The position numbers and the translations under genes are program-made. From Vibrio rotiferianus CAIM 577 = LMG 21460 (GTDB lineage Bacteria; Pseudomonadota; Gammaproteobacteria; Enterobacterales; Vibrionaceae), in assembly GCF_002741985.1 (NCBI RefSeq), contig NZ_APHW01000021.1, positions 1 to 64,000 of the forward strand: a stretch of 64,000 nt of DNA, written 5' to 3'. This document shows positions 54,500-63,452 of the stretch, piece by piece. A model generated the notes under the pieces. That model was not told the origin of the DNA. It searched no databases and saw nothing but the letters and a program-made list of their open reading frames with translations. The number at the start of each line of letters is the position of its first letter. The first letter of the stretch is position 1.

Positions 54500-54912
54500 T
54501 GTATTCTTCCTTGTTGTGTTTACGTCGTAAACTAGGAAAAACAAGTGAACCCCAGAGAGAATGCGGTGAACGCAGTTCAAGAAATCATGAAGGAGATAAT
54601 ACTAAGCAAGTTCCATTCTATTTCAGTATTAAAATCAGAGAGTTTCACTAGGTCATCCTAGACCTTACAACGCAGTGAATGCATCTATTGCATAGTATTC
54701 GTTACGTATTTGTAACGCAACCCATCAATAACACATGGTTGCACATTTCCATCATCACAACTCATTATGTTACTAAAGTGTGATCGTTATAGTTAGAAGT
54801 CCTAGCGTCTTCGAGAATATCAAGACGCTAGCCTTTCGACTTTTTGAGGGAAGCTGTAAACAAAAAAGCGAAGTGTTTCCACTCCGCCTTCTTAATTTTA
54901 TGTTGTTCCAAC
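54500..54912. other. Intergenic region between the peptide-binding protein gene and pyrF
   Basis: 413 bases with no supported gene. It holds the leftward promoter of the binding-protein gene and the pyrF terminator (54862-54887). A perfect inverted repeat CGTTAC / GTAACG with 6-base spacer is at 54700-54717, about 200 bases before the gene start, and could be an operator. Confidence 0.45.
54862..54888 (-). terminator. pyrF terminator
   Basis: On the minus strand GCGGAGTG / CACTTCGC (plus arms 54868-54875 and 54880-54887, one G-U pair) with loop GAAA, followed by TTTTTT. Confidence 0.85.
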
Positions 54913-55614
54913 TTACATGTTTAACAAGCTTGCATTGATTGTAGCGAGTACTGCTGAAGGGTCAGCAGCTTGAGTAATAGGACGACCAATCACTAGGTAA
55001 TCAGAACCCGCTTGGATTGCATCTACTGGCGTCATGATGCGGCGTTGATCACCTTGCTCTGAGCCTGCTGGACGAATACCCGGAGTCACTAACTTAAACT
55101 CTTTGCCAAGTTCATTCTTCAGTAGCGATGATTCTTGCGCAGAACATACTACGCCATCAAGACCTGAATTCTTTGTCAACGTTGCTAGGCGAATCACTTG
55201 CTCTTGAGGCGCAACGTTCAAGCCAATACCTGCCAAATCATTTTGCTCCATGCTTGTAAGCACAGTCACGCCGATCAGCAGTGGACGGTCTTTACCGTAA
55301 GGTTCAAGAATCTCACGAGATGCCGTCATCATACGTTCACCACCACTCGCGTGAACGTTCACCATCCATACACCTAGCTCAGCCGCAGCGCGAACTGCTT
55401 TTGAACACGTATTCGGGATATCGTGAAACTTCAGGTCTAGGAACACAGAGAAACCACGTTTATGAAGCTCACGTACGAAATCAGGACCAAATAGCGTAAA
55501 CATTTCCTTGCCTACTTTTAGGCGACATGACGCAGGATCAATTCTATCTACGAACGCAAGTGCATCTGCTTGGTTGTCATAATCCAGTGCGACAATAACT
55601 TTTTGGTCGATCAT
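54913..55614 (-). CDS. pyrF: Orotidine 5'-phosphate decarboxylase
   Basis: Last step of UMP synthesis. In the 233 residues the catalytic tetrad lies in [12 protein letters not shown] (D60, K62, D65) together with K33, and the phosphate loop in VTPGIRP and VIGRPITQA. Third gene of the lapA-lapB-pyrF operon, 84 bases after lapB; the same order occurs in E. coli. Confidence 0.97.
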   Translation of the reverse strand: MIDQKVIVALDYDNQADALAFVDRIDPASCRLKVGKEMFTLFGPDFVRELHKRGFSVFLDLKFHDIPNTCSKAVRAAAELGVWMVNVHASGGERMMTASREILEPYGKDRPLLIGVTVLTSMEQNDLAGIGLNVAPQEQVIRLATLTKNSGLDGVVCSAQESSLLKNELGKEFKLVTPGIRPAGSEQGDQRRIMTPVDAIQAGSDYLVIGRPITQAADPSAVLATINASLLNM

Positions 55615-55698
55615 TTCATCTCCTAACTAGTTTTGGTTCTTATTAAATAAAAGGTTAAAAAAATGCAGCGGACAGAAACTCTGCCAGCTGCATTAAAA

Positions 55699-56874
55699 TT
55701 ATTCACCGTCCAATCCTCGGATTGGCTTGATCGTCCCCCATCCTTTACAAGATGGACAATGCCAGTAAAGGGAATGAGTGGAGAAACCACATTTCCTGCA
55801 TCGGTAATGTGGTTTAACTTTTAACTGTTCACCAACCATTGCTTGAAGCGTCGACAAACTGTCTTTTGCACGGCCATCCTCCGCCTCTGCAATATGGTAG
55901 TCGATAAGGCGATAAAAGCCCTTCATGGTAGGATTTTTCAATAACTGTTTAGTCAACAGTTCTTGAGCAGCACCAACACTGTCATGATGAGCAACAAGCT
56001 GAGCCAACATTAACTCGGCCGACACGCCCGCTTTTTTACCTATACAGGTACGTAGAAATTCTACCAACTCTTCTTCTTGACCAAGGTGATGGTAACACTC
56101 CGCAATGGTAGGCAGTACATCACTGACGAAGTCTTTGTCTTGCTCTAGTACGCCAGTCAAATACTTAATAGTGTGCTTATAGTCTTCAGACTCTAAATAC
56201 AGTCGTCCCAACGAAATACTGGCGCGGACACATTTCGGATCTTCCGAGAGTGCTTTCTTGAAGTGTTGAATGGCTTTATTGGTATTACCGTCAGCTTGGT
56301 CAAGCATGGCAAGCTCACACCAGAAATGGGCGATATTGGCACGAATTCGAGTGCGCTTTTTACCCAGCTTGGAAAGCTGATTGGCATAGAAAATTGCTTT
56401 ATCCCACTCTCGGGTCTGTTGATAAATGGTGACAAGCTGCTGCAAAGCGCCTTCTTTATGATCGGGTTCTTCAACTAACTGCTCGAATATCTTTTCAGCA
56501 CGATCGAGAAAGCCCGAAGCCATATAATCTTTAGCTAGCTGCTGAAGAGCGAGATTTTTCTGATCCAAGGTCAGGCCAGAACGTGAGATGAGATTTTGGT
56601 GAATACGAATTGCGCGATCCACCTCACCTCGAGAACGGAAAAGATTACCCAGCGCTAGATGGGTATCTATCGTTTCATTATCGACTTGGAGCAATTCAAT
56701 AAAGTGATCAACCGCTTTGTCTGACTGGTCAGACAAAAGCAGGTTTAAACCCGTCACGTATTGACGGGATATTTGATGAGATTGCTTCTGCTTGTCTTGC
56801 TGAGCGCTGCGATGCCCCATGTACCAGCCATACGCGGCGGCTATCGGCAATAACAAGAAGAGTAGTTCAAGCAT
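55699..56874 (-). CDS. lapB: Lipopolysaccharide assembly protein B
   Basis: Inner-membrane-anchored adaptor that links LpxC to FtsH for degradation, tuning LPS synthesis. In the 391 residues the N-terminal membrane segment is MLELLFLLLPIAAAYGWYMG, tandem TPR repeats cover about 30-340, and the C-terminal rubredoxin-like metal site is C359-x2-C362 and C373-x2-C376 (CRKCG, CPSCKGWG). The TPR and rubredoxin parts are both complete. Between lapA and pyrF. Confidence 0.97.
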   Translation of the reverse strand: MLELLFLLLPIAAAYGWYMGHRSAQQDKQKQSHQISRQYVTGLNLLLSDQSDKAVDHFIELLQVDNETIDTHLALGNLFRSRGEVDRAIRIHQNLISRSGLTLDQKNLALQQLAKDYMASGFLDRAEKIFEQLVEEPDHKEGALQQLVTIYQQTREWDKAIFYANQLSKLGKKRTRIRANIAHFWCELAMLDQADGNTNKAIQHFKKALSEDPKCVRASISLGRLYLESEDYKHTIKYLTGVLEQDKDFVSDVLPTIAECYHHLGQEEELVEFLRTCIGKKAGVSAELMLAQLVAHHDSVGAAQELLTKQLLKNPTMKGFYRLIDYHIAEAEDGRAKDSLSTLQAMVGEQLKVKPHYRCRKCGFSTHSLYWHCPSCKGWGTIKPIRGLDGE

Positions 56875-56892
56875 TAAAGTTGGGCCTTATCC

Positions 56893-57186
56893 TTATGCCT
56901 GTTTTTCTACTGCAGGTTTTGCAGGTTTCTGTGCTTCTATCGGCTCGTATTTTTTCAGTTTCTTTTTCAAACGACGAACTTGAAGCTGCGTCTTAAACTG
57001 AATGCTAGCAAAGATTACCCATGCCAATGCGAAGCCAACCACAAATACAACACCTAACAATGTTGAAAGGTGGAAGTCACCTTTTGCAATTAAGTAGTTA
57101 AAAGCTACGATCTCTTGGTTTTGAGAACCTAAAGCCAGTGCAATTAAAAAGAGAGCTAGTACAGCGATAATTTTTATAATTTTCAT
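56893..57186 (-). CDS. lapA: Lipopolysaccharide assembly protein A
   Basis: Small inner-membrane partner of LapB. In the 97 residues two membrane segments are visible (KIIKIIAVLALFLIALALGSQ and FHLSTLLGVVFVVGFALAWVIFA), joined by the conserved NQEIVAFNYLIAKG stretch, followed by a basic cytosolic tail (QLQVRRLKKKLKKYE) with a Lys/Ala/Pro-rich end. Followed by lapB after 18 bases. Confidence 0.95.
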   Translation of the reverse strand: MKIIKIIAVLALFLIALALGSQNQEIVAFNYLIAKGDFHLSTLLGVVFVVGFALAWVIFASIQFKTQLQVRRLKKKLKKYEPIEAQKPAKPAVEKQA

Positions 57187-57313
57187 ATTACATCACCCTT
57201 AGAGGAGTAAGTAGGTAAGATTATGCAGGAAAATGTTTCTTCAGACCACGTATATTATACCGAAGTCACTTCTAGGTGCTAGATTCAACTCTACTTGCTC
57301 ACTTTTTGGCTAT

Positions 57314-57348
57314 AAAAAAGCGGCATACTGTAGAGTATGCCGCTTTTT
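57314..57348. terminator. ihfB terminator
   Basis: Perfect 10-bp stem GCGGCATACT (57320-57329) / AGTATGCCGC (57334-57343), loop GTAG, flanked by A- and T-tracts, so it is usable in both directions; on the minus strand it ends ihfB. Confidence 0.88.
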
Positions 57349-57366
57349 CAAACCGTTAGTTGACAA

Positions 57367-57651
57367 TTAACTGCCAATATTTACGCGTTCACGCAATTCT
57401 TTACCTGGTTTAAAGTGAGGAACGTACTTACCTTCTAATTCCACTTTGTCGCCAGTTTTAGGGTTGCGACCTACGCGAGGCTCGCGGTAATGAAGAGAAA
57501 AACTACCAAAGCCACGGATCTCGATACGATCACCGGTCTCTAGTGTAGAGGCCATATGCTCCAAAATATCTTTTACAGCATCTTCTACCTCTTTCGCTGA
57601 CAAGTGTGTTTGCTCAGCGCAGAGTCTTTCAATCAGTTCTGACTTAGTCAT
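57367..57651 (-). CDS. ihfB: Integration host factor subunit beta
   Basis: DNA-bending subunit paired with IhfA, used in transcription, replication and site-specific recombination. The 94 residues show the HU/IHF fold: helices 1-40, and the DNA-clasping beta arms with the signature [44 protein letters not shown] (about 46-90), including the intercalating proline P64 region. Just downstream of rpsA, as in E. coli. Confidence 0.98.
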   Translation of the reverse strand: MTKSELIERLCAEQTHLSAKEVEDAVKDILEHMASTLETGDRIEIRGFGSFSLHYREPRVGRNPKTGDKVELEGKYVPHFKPGKELRERVNIGS

Positions 57652-57821
57652 AGTTGCCCTCTTAGAGTATTTTTATCACTCATTATAGTAAGTAATACTA
57701 ATTCCAACAAACACTTGCTATCAATTCTAGACAAATTTTATGCAAAATGCGTAATGAAAAAATGCCTTTTACCAAGATAGTTTATCGACATTAGTATTAC
57801 TACTTAGTTTGTAACAAGCAT

Positions 57822-57849
57822 AAAAAAGGAGCCTTGCGGCTCCTTTTTA
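57822..57849 (-). terminator. rpsA terminator
   Basis: AAAAAAGGAGCC (57822-57833) / GGCTCCTTTTT (57838-57848) with loop TTGC, immediately after the rpsA stop. Confidence 0.9.
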
Positions 57850-57864
57850 GCTTAAGCGAGTAAA

Positions 57865-59535
57865 TTATTCGCCTTTAGCAGCTTTGAAAGCGTCAGCCAT
57901 TGCATTACCAAAAGCAGCTTCGTCTTGCTTGTTGATAGATGCCATTGCTTCTTGCTCATCAGCTTCATCTTTAGCTTTGATAGATAGGTTGATTACGCGG
58001 TTCTTACGGTCAACACCTGTGAACTTCGCTTCAACAACATCACCAGCGCTTAGGATTAGAGAAGCATCTTCTACGCGATCGCGAGATACTTCAGAAGCAC
58101 GGATGTAGCCTTCAACGCCTTCTGCGATTTCAACTGTAGCGCCTTTAGCGTCAACAGCAGTTACAGTAGCGTTAACTAGAACACCTTTCTTGTTATCAGC
58201 AACGTAAGCATTGAATGGGTCGTTTTCCATTTGCTTAACGCCTAGAGAGATGCGCTCACGCTCAGCGTCTACTGCTAGAACAACTGCAGAGATCTCGTCG
58301 CCTTTCTTGTACTCACGTACAGCTTCTTCGCCAGCAACATTCCAAGAAATGTCAGATAGGTGAACTAGACCGTCGATGCCGCCTTCTAGACCGATGAAGA
58401 TACCGAAGTCAGTGATAGACTTGATCTTACCAGTAACTTTGTCGCCTTTAGCTTGTGCTTCAGCGAATGACTGCCATGGGTTAGCTTTACACTGTTTCAG
58501 ACCTAGAGAAATACGACGACGTTCTTCGTCGATCTCAAGAACCATAACCTCAACTTCGTCGCCAACATTAACAACTTTAGATGGGTGGATGTTCTTGTTA
58601 GTCCAATCCATTTCTGAAACGTGTACTAGACCTTCAACGCCTTCTTCGATTTCAACGAAGCAGCCGTAGTCAGTTAGGTTAGTTACGCGACCAGTTAGTT
58701 TGTGACCTTCTGGGTAACGCTTAGCGATTGCTACCCATGGATCTTCGCCTAGTTGCTTAAGACCTAGTGATACGCGAGTACGCTCACGGTCGAACTTAAG
58801 AACTTTAACTTGGATCTCGTCACCAACGTTAACGATTTCAGATGGGTGCTTAACGCGCTTCCAAGCCATATCAGTGATATGTAGAAGACCGTCAACGCCA
58901 CCTAGGTCAACGAACGCACCGTAGTCAGTAAGGTTCTTAACGATACCTTTAACTTCAGAACCTTCTTGTAGAGTTTCTAGAAGCTCGTCACGCTCAACGC
59001 TGTTCTCAGATTCGATAACAGCACGACGTGAAACAACTACGTTGTTACGTTTTTGGTCAAGTTTGATAACTTTGAACTCTAGCTCTTTGTTTTCTAGGTG
59101 AGCAGTGTCGCGGATTGGACGTACGTCTACTAGAGAGCCAGGAAGGAAAGCACGGATACCGTTTAGTTCAACAGTGAAACCGCCTTTAACTTTACCGTTG
59201 ATGATACCAACAACAGTTTCAGCTTCTTCGTAAGCTTTCTCAAGAACGATCCAAGCTTCGTGACGCTTAGCTTTCTCACGAGAAAGTTGAGTTTCACCGA
59301 AACCATCTTCAACAGCGTCTAGAGCTACGTCTACTTCAGCACCAACTTCAACTTCAAGTTCGCCAGCAGCGTTCTTGAACTGTTCAGCAGGGATAGCAGA
59401 TTCAGACTTAAGACCAGCGTCAACAAGAACGTAACCGTTCTCGATAGCTACTACAGTACCTTTAACGATGCTGCCTTGTTGGAATTCTGTTTCGTTTAGA
59501 AACTCTTCAAAGAGTTGAGCAAAAGATTCAGTCAT
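57865..59535 (-). CDS. rpsA: 30S ribosomal protein S1
   Basis: Largest ribosomal protein, helping mRNA docking and unfolding. The 556 residues contain six S1 (OB-fold) domains in tandem: [16 protein letters not shown] near 24, [16 protein letters not shown] near 108, [18 protein letters not shown] near 193, [17 protein letters not shown] near 278, [19 protein letters not shown] near 365, and [20 protein letters not shown] near 452. Codon usage is highly biased. Autoregulation by S1 binding its own leader is established in E. coli. Confidence 0.98.
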   Translation of the reverse strand: MTESFAQLFEEFLNETEFQQGSIVKGTVVAIENGYVLVDAGLKSESAIPAEQFKNAAGELEVEVGAEVDVALDAVEDGFGETQLSREKAKRHEAWIVLEKAYEEAETVVGIINGKVKGGFTVELNGIRAFLPGSLVDVRPIRDTAHLENKELEFKVIKLDQKRNNVVVSRRAVIESENSVERDELLETLQEGSEVKGIVKNLTDYGAFVDLGGVDGLLHITDMAWKRVKHPSEIVNVGDEIQVKVLKFDRERTRVSLGLKQLGEDPWVAIAKRYPEGHKLTGRVTNLTDYGCFVEIEEGVEGLVHVSEMDWTNKNIHPSKVVNVGDEVEVMVLEIDEERRRISLGLKQCKANPWQSFAEAQAKGDKVTGKIKSITDFGIFIGLEGGIDGLVHLSDISWNVAGEEAVREYKKGDEISAVVLAVDAERERISLGVKQMENDPFNAYVADNKKGVLVNATVTAVDAKGATVEIAEGVEGYIRASEVSRDRVEDASLILSAGDVVEAKFTGVDRKNRVINLSIKAKDEADEQEAMASINKQDEAAFGNAMADAFKAAKGE

Positions 59536-59645
59536 TTATTTAATCTTCAATAAATTAAACGTCCACGGGTATCCTACCGCATGGGGTTATTAAATTCGCC
59601 AGTCATCATCCTTGCGACCAACGCTCTTAGTCTAGCCGAGTATCA

Positions 59646-60326
59646 TTACTCAGCTAGCTTCGATTCGATATATTGTAGTGCCTTTTCTACCACTTCGTCG
59701 ATAGTCATCGACGTAGAATCTAGCACAAGCGCATCCTCTGCAGGGCGTAGTGGCGCCACTGGGCGGTTACGATCTCGGTCGTCACGCTCTTGGATCTCGC
59801 TCAAAAGGTCAGCAAATCTAACATCTAACCCTTTATCTTGCAACTGTTTAAGGCGTCGATTTGCACGCTCTTCTGCACTTGCATCAAGGAAAATTTTCGC
59901 TTGTGCACCTGTGAATACAACCGTACCCATGTCACGACCATCAGCAACAAGACCCGGAGCGGTCTCAAATGCACGCTGACGACGCAATAATGCTTCACGA
60001 ACGCGTGGCAGTGCTGCCACTTTAGACGCAGCCATGCCGGTTTCTTCTTTACGAAGTTCACCTGAAACGTCTTCGCCTTCTAGAATCACTTTTACTAGGT
60101 CACCTTCAGCAACAAACTGAACGTCTAGGTGAGTAGCTAGTGGGACAAGCGCGTCTTCTGACTCAGTGTCTACACCGTGGTGAATCGCTGCAAGTGCAAG
60201 TACACGATAAATCGCGCCAGAATCCAGAAGGTGGAAGCCCAACTTCTTTGCTAGCAACATACATAAAGTGCCTTTACCTGCACCGCTAGGTCCATCTACG
60301 GTAACAACCGGAGTTTGAGAGGACAT
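59646..60326 (-). CDS. cmk: Cytidylate kinase
   Basis: Phosphorylates CMP/dCMP. The start is ATG 60326 ([19 protein letters not shown]) with GGAG six bases upstream; an in-frame GTG four codons earlier overlaps that site and is unlikely. The 226 residues carry P-loop GPSGAGKGT at 12-20, [13 protein letters not shown] near 34-46, and [12 protein letters not shown] with the lid arginines ([21 protein letters not shown]). Directly upstream of rpsA, as in E. coli. Confidence 0.96.
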   Translation of the reverse strand: MSSQTPVVTVDGPSGAGKGTLCMLLAKKLGFHLLDSGAIYRVLALAAIHHGVDTESEDALVPLATHLDVQFVAEGDLVKVILEGEDVSGELRKEETGMAASKVAALPRVREALLRRQRAFETAPGLVADGRDMGTVVFTGAQAKIFLDASAEERANRRLKQLQDKGLDVRFADLLSEIQERDDRDRNRPVAPLRPAEDALVLDSTSMTIDEVVEKALQYIESKLAE

Positions 60327-60480
60327 GTTCTTCTCCACCTATAATTTCTTTTTCAGCAATTTGCTCGGTTTTCGAGGCGCGTATTATACGGGTAATTGCC
60401 CTCTGGGGCGAGGAAAAATGTCCTGTAAAGCATTACACCTAATGCGCAGTTGGATTCACGCTATTGGGGAAAGTTCCAAT

Positions 60481-60515
60481 AAAAACGGCAAGAGTTTTCA
60501 CCCTCGCCGTTTTTA
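60481..60515 (-). terminator. sohB terminator
   Basis: On the minus strand: AAAAACGGCGAGGG / CTCTTGCCGTTTTT with a short AAAAC-type loop (plus arms about 60481-60494 and 60502-60515), followed by U-rich sequence. Confidence 0.8.
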
Positions 60516-60537
60516 CTTTAAATAGCCGTATTATTGA

Positions 60538-61599
60538 TTAAACAATCGGCTTTTGACCGCGCTCTGCAAGTTTCAGCACCACGCTATCAGCCACTTTGCT
60601 AGCAACGCCAGCAAGTTTATCCGCCAGTTTTTTCTTCTGTACGTATTGAACGGCCAACACTGTTTTCTCTTTGCATGCCGCAACCACAAGGTCGTCAGAA
60701 GTACTGATTTCATCCACCAGCCCTAACTCTTTCGCTTGCGTGCCAAACCAATGCTCACCTGTTGCCACTTTTTCAAGCTCTAGCGCAGGGCGACGCTCAC
60801 GGATGAAGTCTTTGAATAGTACGTGCGTTTCTTCAAGCTCTTGCTTGAACTTATCACGCGCTTTGTCGGTGTTCTCACCAAACATGGTCAGTGTACGTTT
60901 GTACTCACCCGCAGTTAGCTGTTCGTATTCGATATCATGCTTTTTCAACAGTTTGTTGAAGTTAGGGAGCTGCGCAATAACGCCAATAGATCCAACAATC
61001 GCAAACGGTGCTGACACAATTTTGTCAGCCACACACGCCATCATGTAGCCGCCACTTGCTGCTACTTTATCGACAGAAATTGTCAGAGGCAGACCGGCTG
61101 CTTTGATTCGATCAAGTTGAGAAGATGCCAAGCCATAGCCATGAACCATGCCACCACCAGACTCTAGACGAAGCAGAACTTCATCACCTTCGCGAGCGAC
61201 TGCTAATACTGCAGTGATCTCTTCACGCAGTGAACCCACTTCTTTTGCATCAATGCTGCCATTGAAGTCCAACACGAACAGATGCGGTTCGCGCTTGCTA
61301 TCAAGAGAACCTTCTTTGCTCGCTTGTTTGATTTCTTTCTCGCGAGATTTGTTCTTTTCTTTTTCTTCTTTCTTAACCGCTTTATCACGCGCTTTGATGA
61401 AAGCATCATCGTGCAAGTGATGCTCTAGTTGCTCTACCGCATCTTTATGACGCTCAGAAAGATTCGTAACTTCTAATTCGCCTTTTGCCGCGCCTGACTT
61501 ACCACCTGCTGATTTTGCAATAATCAGCAGCACAACAACTGCCGCTACGACGGTGATAATCTTGGCTAAAAACAGACCGTAATCTAATAAAAATTCCAA
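60538..61599 (-). CDS. sohB: Inner-membrane serine protease SohB (S49 family)
   Basis: Signal-peptide-peptidase-A-like protease with N-terminal membrane segment(s) at about 9-27. A 40-residue charged linker (about 65-103) follows, very rich in Lys and Glu (KKEEKEKNKSREKEIKQAS), then the S49 domain with nucleophile S182 (ASGGYMMAC) and general-base K234 (GEYKRTLTMFG). At 353 residues it is the short SohB type. The native substrate is unknown; a multicopy suppressor of degP in E. coli. Confidence 0.94.
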   Translation of the reverse strand: MEFLLDYGLFLAKIITVVAAVVVLLIIAKSAGGKSGAAKGELEVTNLSERHKDAVEQLEHHLHDDAFIKARDKAVKKEEKEKNKSREKEIKQASKEGSLDSKREPHLFVLDFNGSIDAKEVGSLREEITAVLAVAREGDEVLLRLESGGGMVHGYGLASSQLDRIKAAGLPLTISVDKVAASGGYMMACVADKIVSAPFAIVGSIGVIAQLPNFNKLLKKHDIEYEQLTAGEYKRTLTMFGENTDKARDKFKQELEETHVLFKDFIRERRPALELEKVATGEHWFGTQAKELGLVDEISTSDDLVVAACKEKTVLAVQYVQKKKLADKLAGVASKVADSVVLKLAERGQKPIV

Positions 61600-61877
61600 T
61601 GAGAGTTCCTCTATCTCATACCAGTGATAGTCATCAATATGTTACGTAGAAAAATCAGAGAGAAGGCAAGAAAATCAGTAACCTCTTGTTCTGATTGATA
61701 GCGTTCAAATAACATACCGGACAACCGTTCTGGAATTGGTATAACACATGAATTGGTGTATTGTAACCAACTTGTCACGATTACCAAGATTTTCCATTGA
61801 GAAACAGGCGCATTTCTACACAAACGAACATGAAGCCTGTACGTCGGAACTAGATACAATAATAAGGATTTACTACC

Positions 61878-62624
61878 GTGAACTACTCCGTTTCAGCAGA
61901 TGCCCTAAAAGGTAAAGTCATTCTTGTCACTGGTGCAGGTAATGGTATCGGTCGCCAAGCCGCACTTTCTTACGCTCAGCACGGTGCGACTGTGATTCTA
62001 CTTGGTCGAAACGTTCAAAACCTTGAATCCATTTACGATGAAATCGAATCTGCGGGCTACCCTCAGCCTGCGATCATCCCACTTGACTTGAAAGGTGCAA
62101 CAAAGCAGCACTACATCGATATGGCAGAAACCATCGAAGGTCAATTTGGTCGCTTGGATGGCCTATTGCACAACGCCGGCGTTCTCAGCACGCTGTGTCC
62201 GTTTGAGCAAATCAATGAAGAAGACTTCGATGACATCATGCAGATTAACGTGAAAGCCGAAGTGCTGATGACCCAAGCTCTGCTACCTATCATGCGAAAA
62301 TCAGACGCGGGGCGTATTGTTTTTACCTCTTCAACCGTTGGTCACTCTGGTCGTGCTTTCTGGGGTTCATACGCTATTTCTAAGTTTGCCGTAGAAGGCA
62401 TGATGCAGGTATTGGCAGATGAGTTGAGCGACACGCCAATTCGCGTTAATGCAATTAACCCGGGTGCAACTCGCACTCGTATGCGTGAAAAAGCCTACCC
62501 AGGTGAAGATGCGAATACACTAAAAACTCCACTGGATATCATGCCGCTGTACCTTCATTTAATGGATCCTGCGGTCACTGATGTAAACGGCCAATGTATC
62601 GACGCGCAGCCAAAGCGTAAGTAA
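61878..62624 (+). CDS. yciK: Short-chain dehydrogenase YciK
   Basis: A classical SDR of 248 residues: TGAGNGIGRQAALSYAQHG at 19-37, NAG in HNAGVLST near 97, the catalytic Ser in VFTSSTVGHSGRAFWGSYAISKFAVEGM (S-Y-x3-K), and NPGATRTRMR after the active site. The start is GTG 61878 with AAGGA upstream. Orthologous to E. coli YciK. Substrate not known. Ends in a strong terminator before the imuA promoter. Confidence 0.9.
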   Translation: MNYSVSADALKGKVILVTGAGNGIGRQAALSYAQHGATVILLGRNVQNLESIYDEIESAGYPQPAIIPLDLKGATKQHYIDMAETIEGQFGRLDGLLHNAGVLSTLCPFEQINEEDFDDIMQINVKAEVLMTQALLPIMRKSDAGRIVFTSSTVGHSGRAFWGSYAISKFAVEGMMQVLADELSDTPIRVNAINPGATRTRMREKAYPGEDANTLKTPLDIMPLYLHLMDPAVTDVNGQCIDAQPKRK

Positions 62625-62653
62625 CCAACTCAGGTTACCTCACATAATCGATT

Positions 62654-62681
62654 AAAAAGGCAGCAAACGCTGCCTTTTTTC
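62654..62681 (+). terminator. yciK terminator
   Basis: AAAAAGGCAGC (62654-62664 region) / GCTGCCTTTTTT (62669-62680) with loop AAAC. Confidence 0.9.
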
Positions 62682-62726
62682 GTATTTCTTCCTATAAAAA
62701 TCTTGCGACTTTTCCCTACAGAAATA

Positions 62727-62748
62727 TACTGTATATACATACAGGTAT
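62727..62748 (+). promoter_or_regulatory. LexA (SOS) box of imuAB
   Basis: TACTGTATATACATACAGGTA contains CTGT-N8-ACAG (62729-62744), a near-perfect LexA site, only 11 bases upstream of the imuA ATG. The repressor must block transcription start directly; the message would have a very short leader. Confidence 0.88.
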
Positions 62749-62755
62749 TTTATTT

Positions 62756-63448
62756 ATGCAAGACATCATCCAACACTTAAAAAGCCAACATCTTGTTTGG
62801 CAAGCAAATTTAACCAAAGCAGACGACCATCAGTTCCTCCATAGTTCTGGTTTTCCTGAGCTAGATGCCCTGCTTGGCGGCGGCTTTCCTCCTCACGGTG
62901 TGGTAGAAATGGAATCCGTAGGCAGCATTGGTGAGCTGCGTTTGCTTGCGCCTTACTTAAAAGCATCTCTTTCGAGAGGGGTAACAGCATTCATTCAGCC
63001 ACCAGCGTTGATAAATTCATTGTTCCTCCACAGCATTGGCTTGGACATCAACCAGGTGTGGGTGATCACACCTGAACATCAGCGTGATGCATTATGGGCA
63101 GCGGAGCAATGCCTCAAGAGCGGCGTGTGTACCAACGTTTTGCTATGGCAAGATGAGCTAGAGATCCACCAAGTAAAACGCCTGCAAGTGGCGAGCGAGC
63201 AAGGTTCTTGCCCTCTGTTTATGCTCAAACCCAACATGACCAATCGTTTGTCTTTACCTGTTTCATTGAGTCTGAAATTGCAAGGCCATGAACAAGGTGT
63301 CAGCGTGGAGGTTCTCAAACGAAAAGGCGGCTGGAGTAAAGGTAGTGTCAATATCAACTTCCAGCACCACTACCCGCAATTAGTAATGCCAAATACAACT
63401 CATATTCCATCGACCGTGGTCAATTTCCCATTAGCGAGCCAAGGTTAG
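62756..63448 (+). CDS. imuA: SOS translesion accessory protein ImuA (RecA-like)
   Basis: The 230 residues form a degenerate RecA/SulA-type fold: LDALLGGGFPPHGVVEMESVGSIGELRLLAPYL near 36-68 occupies the Walker A position but lacks the GxxxxGKT pattern, so ATP binding is doubtful. It acts with ImuB and DnaE2 in damage-induced mutagenesis. The ATG follows 11 bases after the LexA box. It ends five bases before imuB; the cassette is normally imuA-imuB-dnaE2. Confidence 0.88.
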   Translation: MQDIIQHLKSQHLVWQANLTKADDHQFLHSSGFPELDALLGGGFPPHGVVEMESVGSIGELRLLAPYLKASLSRGVTAFIQPPALINSLFLHSIGLDINQVWVITPEHQRDALWAAEQCLKSGVCTNVLLWQDELEIHQVKRLQVASEQGSCPLFMLKPNMTNRLSLPVSLSLKLQGHEQGVSVEVLKRKGGWSKGSVNINFQHHYPQLVMPNTTHIPSTVVNFPLASQG

Positions 63449-63452
63449 CGAT

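Noticed and set aside
52661..54580. 27-codon upstream extension of the peptide-binding protein
   Set aside because: It precedes the signal peptide and an AAGGAAG site; an internal signal sequence would not be exported normally.
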